Below are positions 5,598 through 5,642 of a stretch of DNA of 5,642 bases, in pieces. The notes under the pieces were generated by a model. That model was not told the origin of the DNA. It searched no databases and saw only the letters and a program-made list of their open reading frames with translations. The DNA comes from Methylophilales bacterium (GTDB taxonomy: Bacteria > Pseudomonadota > Gammaproteobacteria > Burkholderiales > Methylophilaceae), in contig JABMNG010000101.1 in assembly GCA_013205275.1 (NCBI GenBank), forward strand, positions 1 through 5,642. Reading direction: 5' to 3'. The translations under genes were made by a program, and so were the position numbers. Numbering within the stretch: position 1 is the first letter of the stretch; each line of letters opens with the position of its first letter.

Positions 5598-5642
5598 CGG
5601 GGTGTAGCGTAGCCTGGTAGCGCGCCTGCTTTGGGAGCAGGA
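5598..5642 (+). tRNA. tRNA-Pro (anticodon UGG), 5' part, cut by window end
   Basis: The first 45 bases of a tRNA are present. They comprise the acceptor 5' strand CGGGGTG (5598-5604), TA at positions 8-9, a D arm with stem GCGT/GCGC and loop AGCCTGGTA (5607-5623), and an anticodon stem CCTGC/GCAGG (5625-5629 with 5637-5641). The seven-base loop TTTGGGA has anticodon TGG at 5632-5634. The sequence matches E. coli proline tRNA at most positions of the D and anticodon arms, and like it begins with C. UGG reads CCA and, when U34 is modified, the other proline codons. The variable, T arm and 3' acceptor strand lie beyond the window. Confidence 0.93.

Noticed and set aside
5598..5642. tRNA as an integration (att) site of a mobile element
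   Set aside because: No integrase gene or repeated tRNA 3' end is visible; the 3' half of the tRNA is outside the window.

Overview
The window reads as a piece of the chromosome of an AT-rich gammaproteobacterium (GC in the mid to upper 30s percent, judged by eye). The support is the gene order infB-rbfA-truB-rpsO-pnp, which is the 3' half of the classic nusA-infB operon, plus a four-cysteine DksA, a FolD and a PNPase that align almost residue for residue with the E. coli proteins as I remember them. The low GC would suit a streamlined marine lineage, but that is inference and no genus is assigned.

Layout, left to right. On the + strand lie the last 22 codons and stop of infB (translation initiation factor IF-2), rbfA (30S maturation factor, TTG start 2 bases after the infB stop), truB (tRNA psi55 synthase), a promoter of its own for rpsO (ribosomal protein S15), a rho-independent terminator or attenuator, a short structured leader, and pnp (polynucleotide phosphorylase). 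A strong palindromic terminator lies between pnp and the next gene, which converges on it from the other strand. On the - strand, folD (methylene-tetrahydrofolate dehydrogenase/cyclohydrolase) is followed 73 bases later by dksA (RNA polymerase-binding stringent-response factor). Upstream of folD are three tandem copies of a 22-bp repeat. Beyond them, back on the + strand, are a near-consensus promoter and the first 45 bases of a tRNA-Pro(UGG) gene cut by the window end.

The left half makes and matures the translation machinery (IF-2, RbfA, TruB, S15) and turns over mRNA (PNPase). The right half supplies one-carbon units (FolD), the growth-rate regulator of stable RNA promoters (DksA), and a stable RNA whose promoter has the GC-rich discriminator that DksA/ppGpp typically act on.

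Most of the window is ordinary core genome, and I see no clear undescribed system. The points worth a second look are the histone-H1-like Lys/Ala/Pro tail on DksA, encoded by an exact 27-bp tandem duplication; the 22-bp triple repeat between folD and the tRNA; a tRNA promoter placed so close to the mature 5' end that the primary transcript would have almost no leader; and a terminator that starts inside the dksA stop codon. No stretch over 300 bases lacks a gene; the longest gap is the 180 bases between folD and the tRNA.
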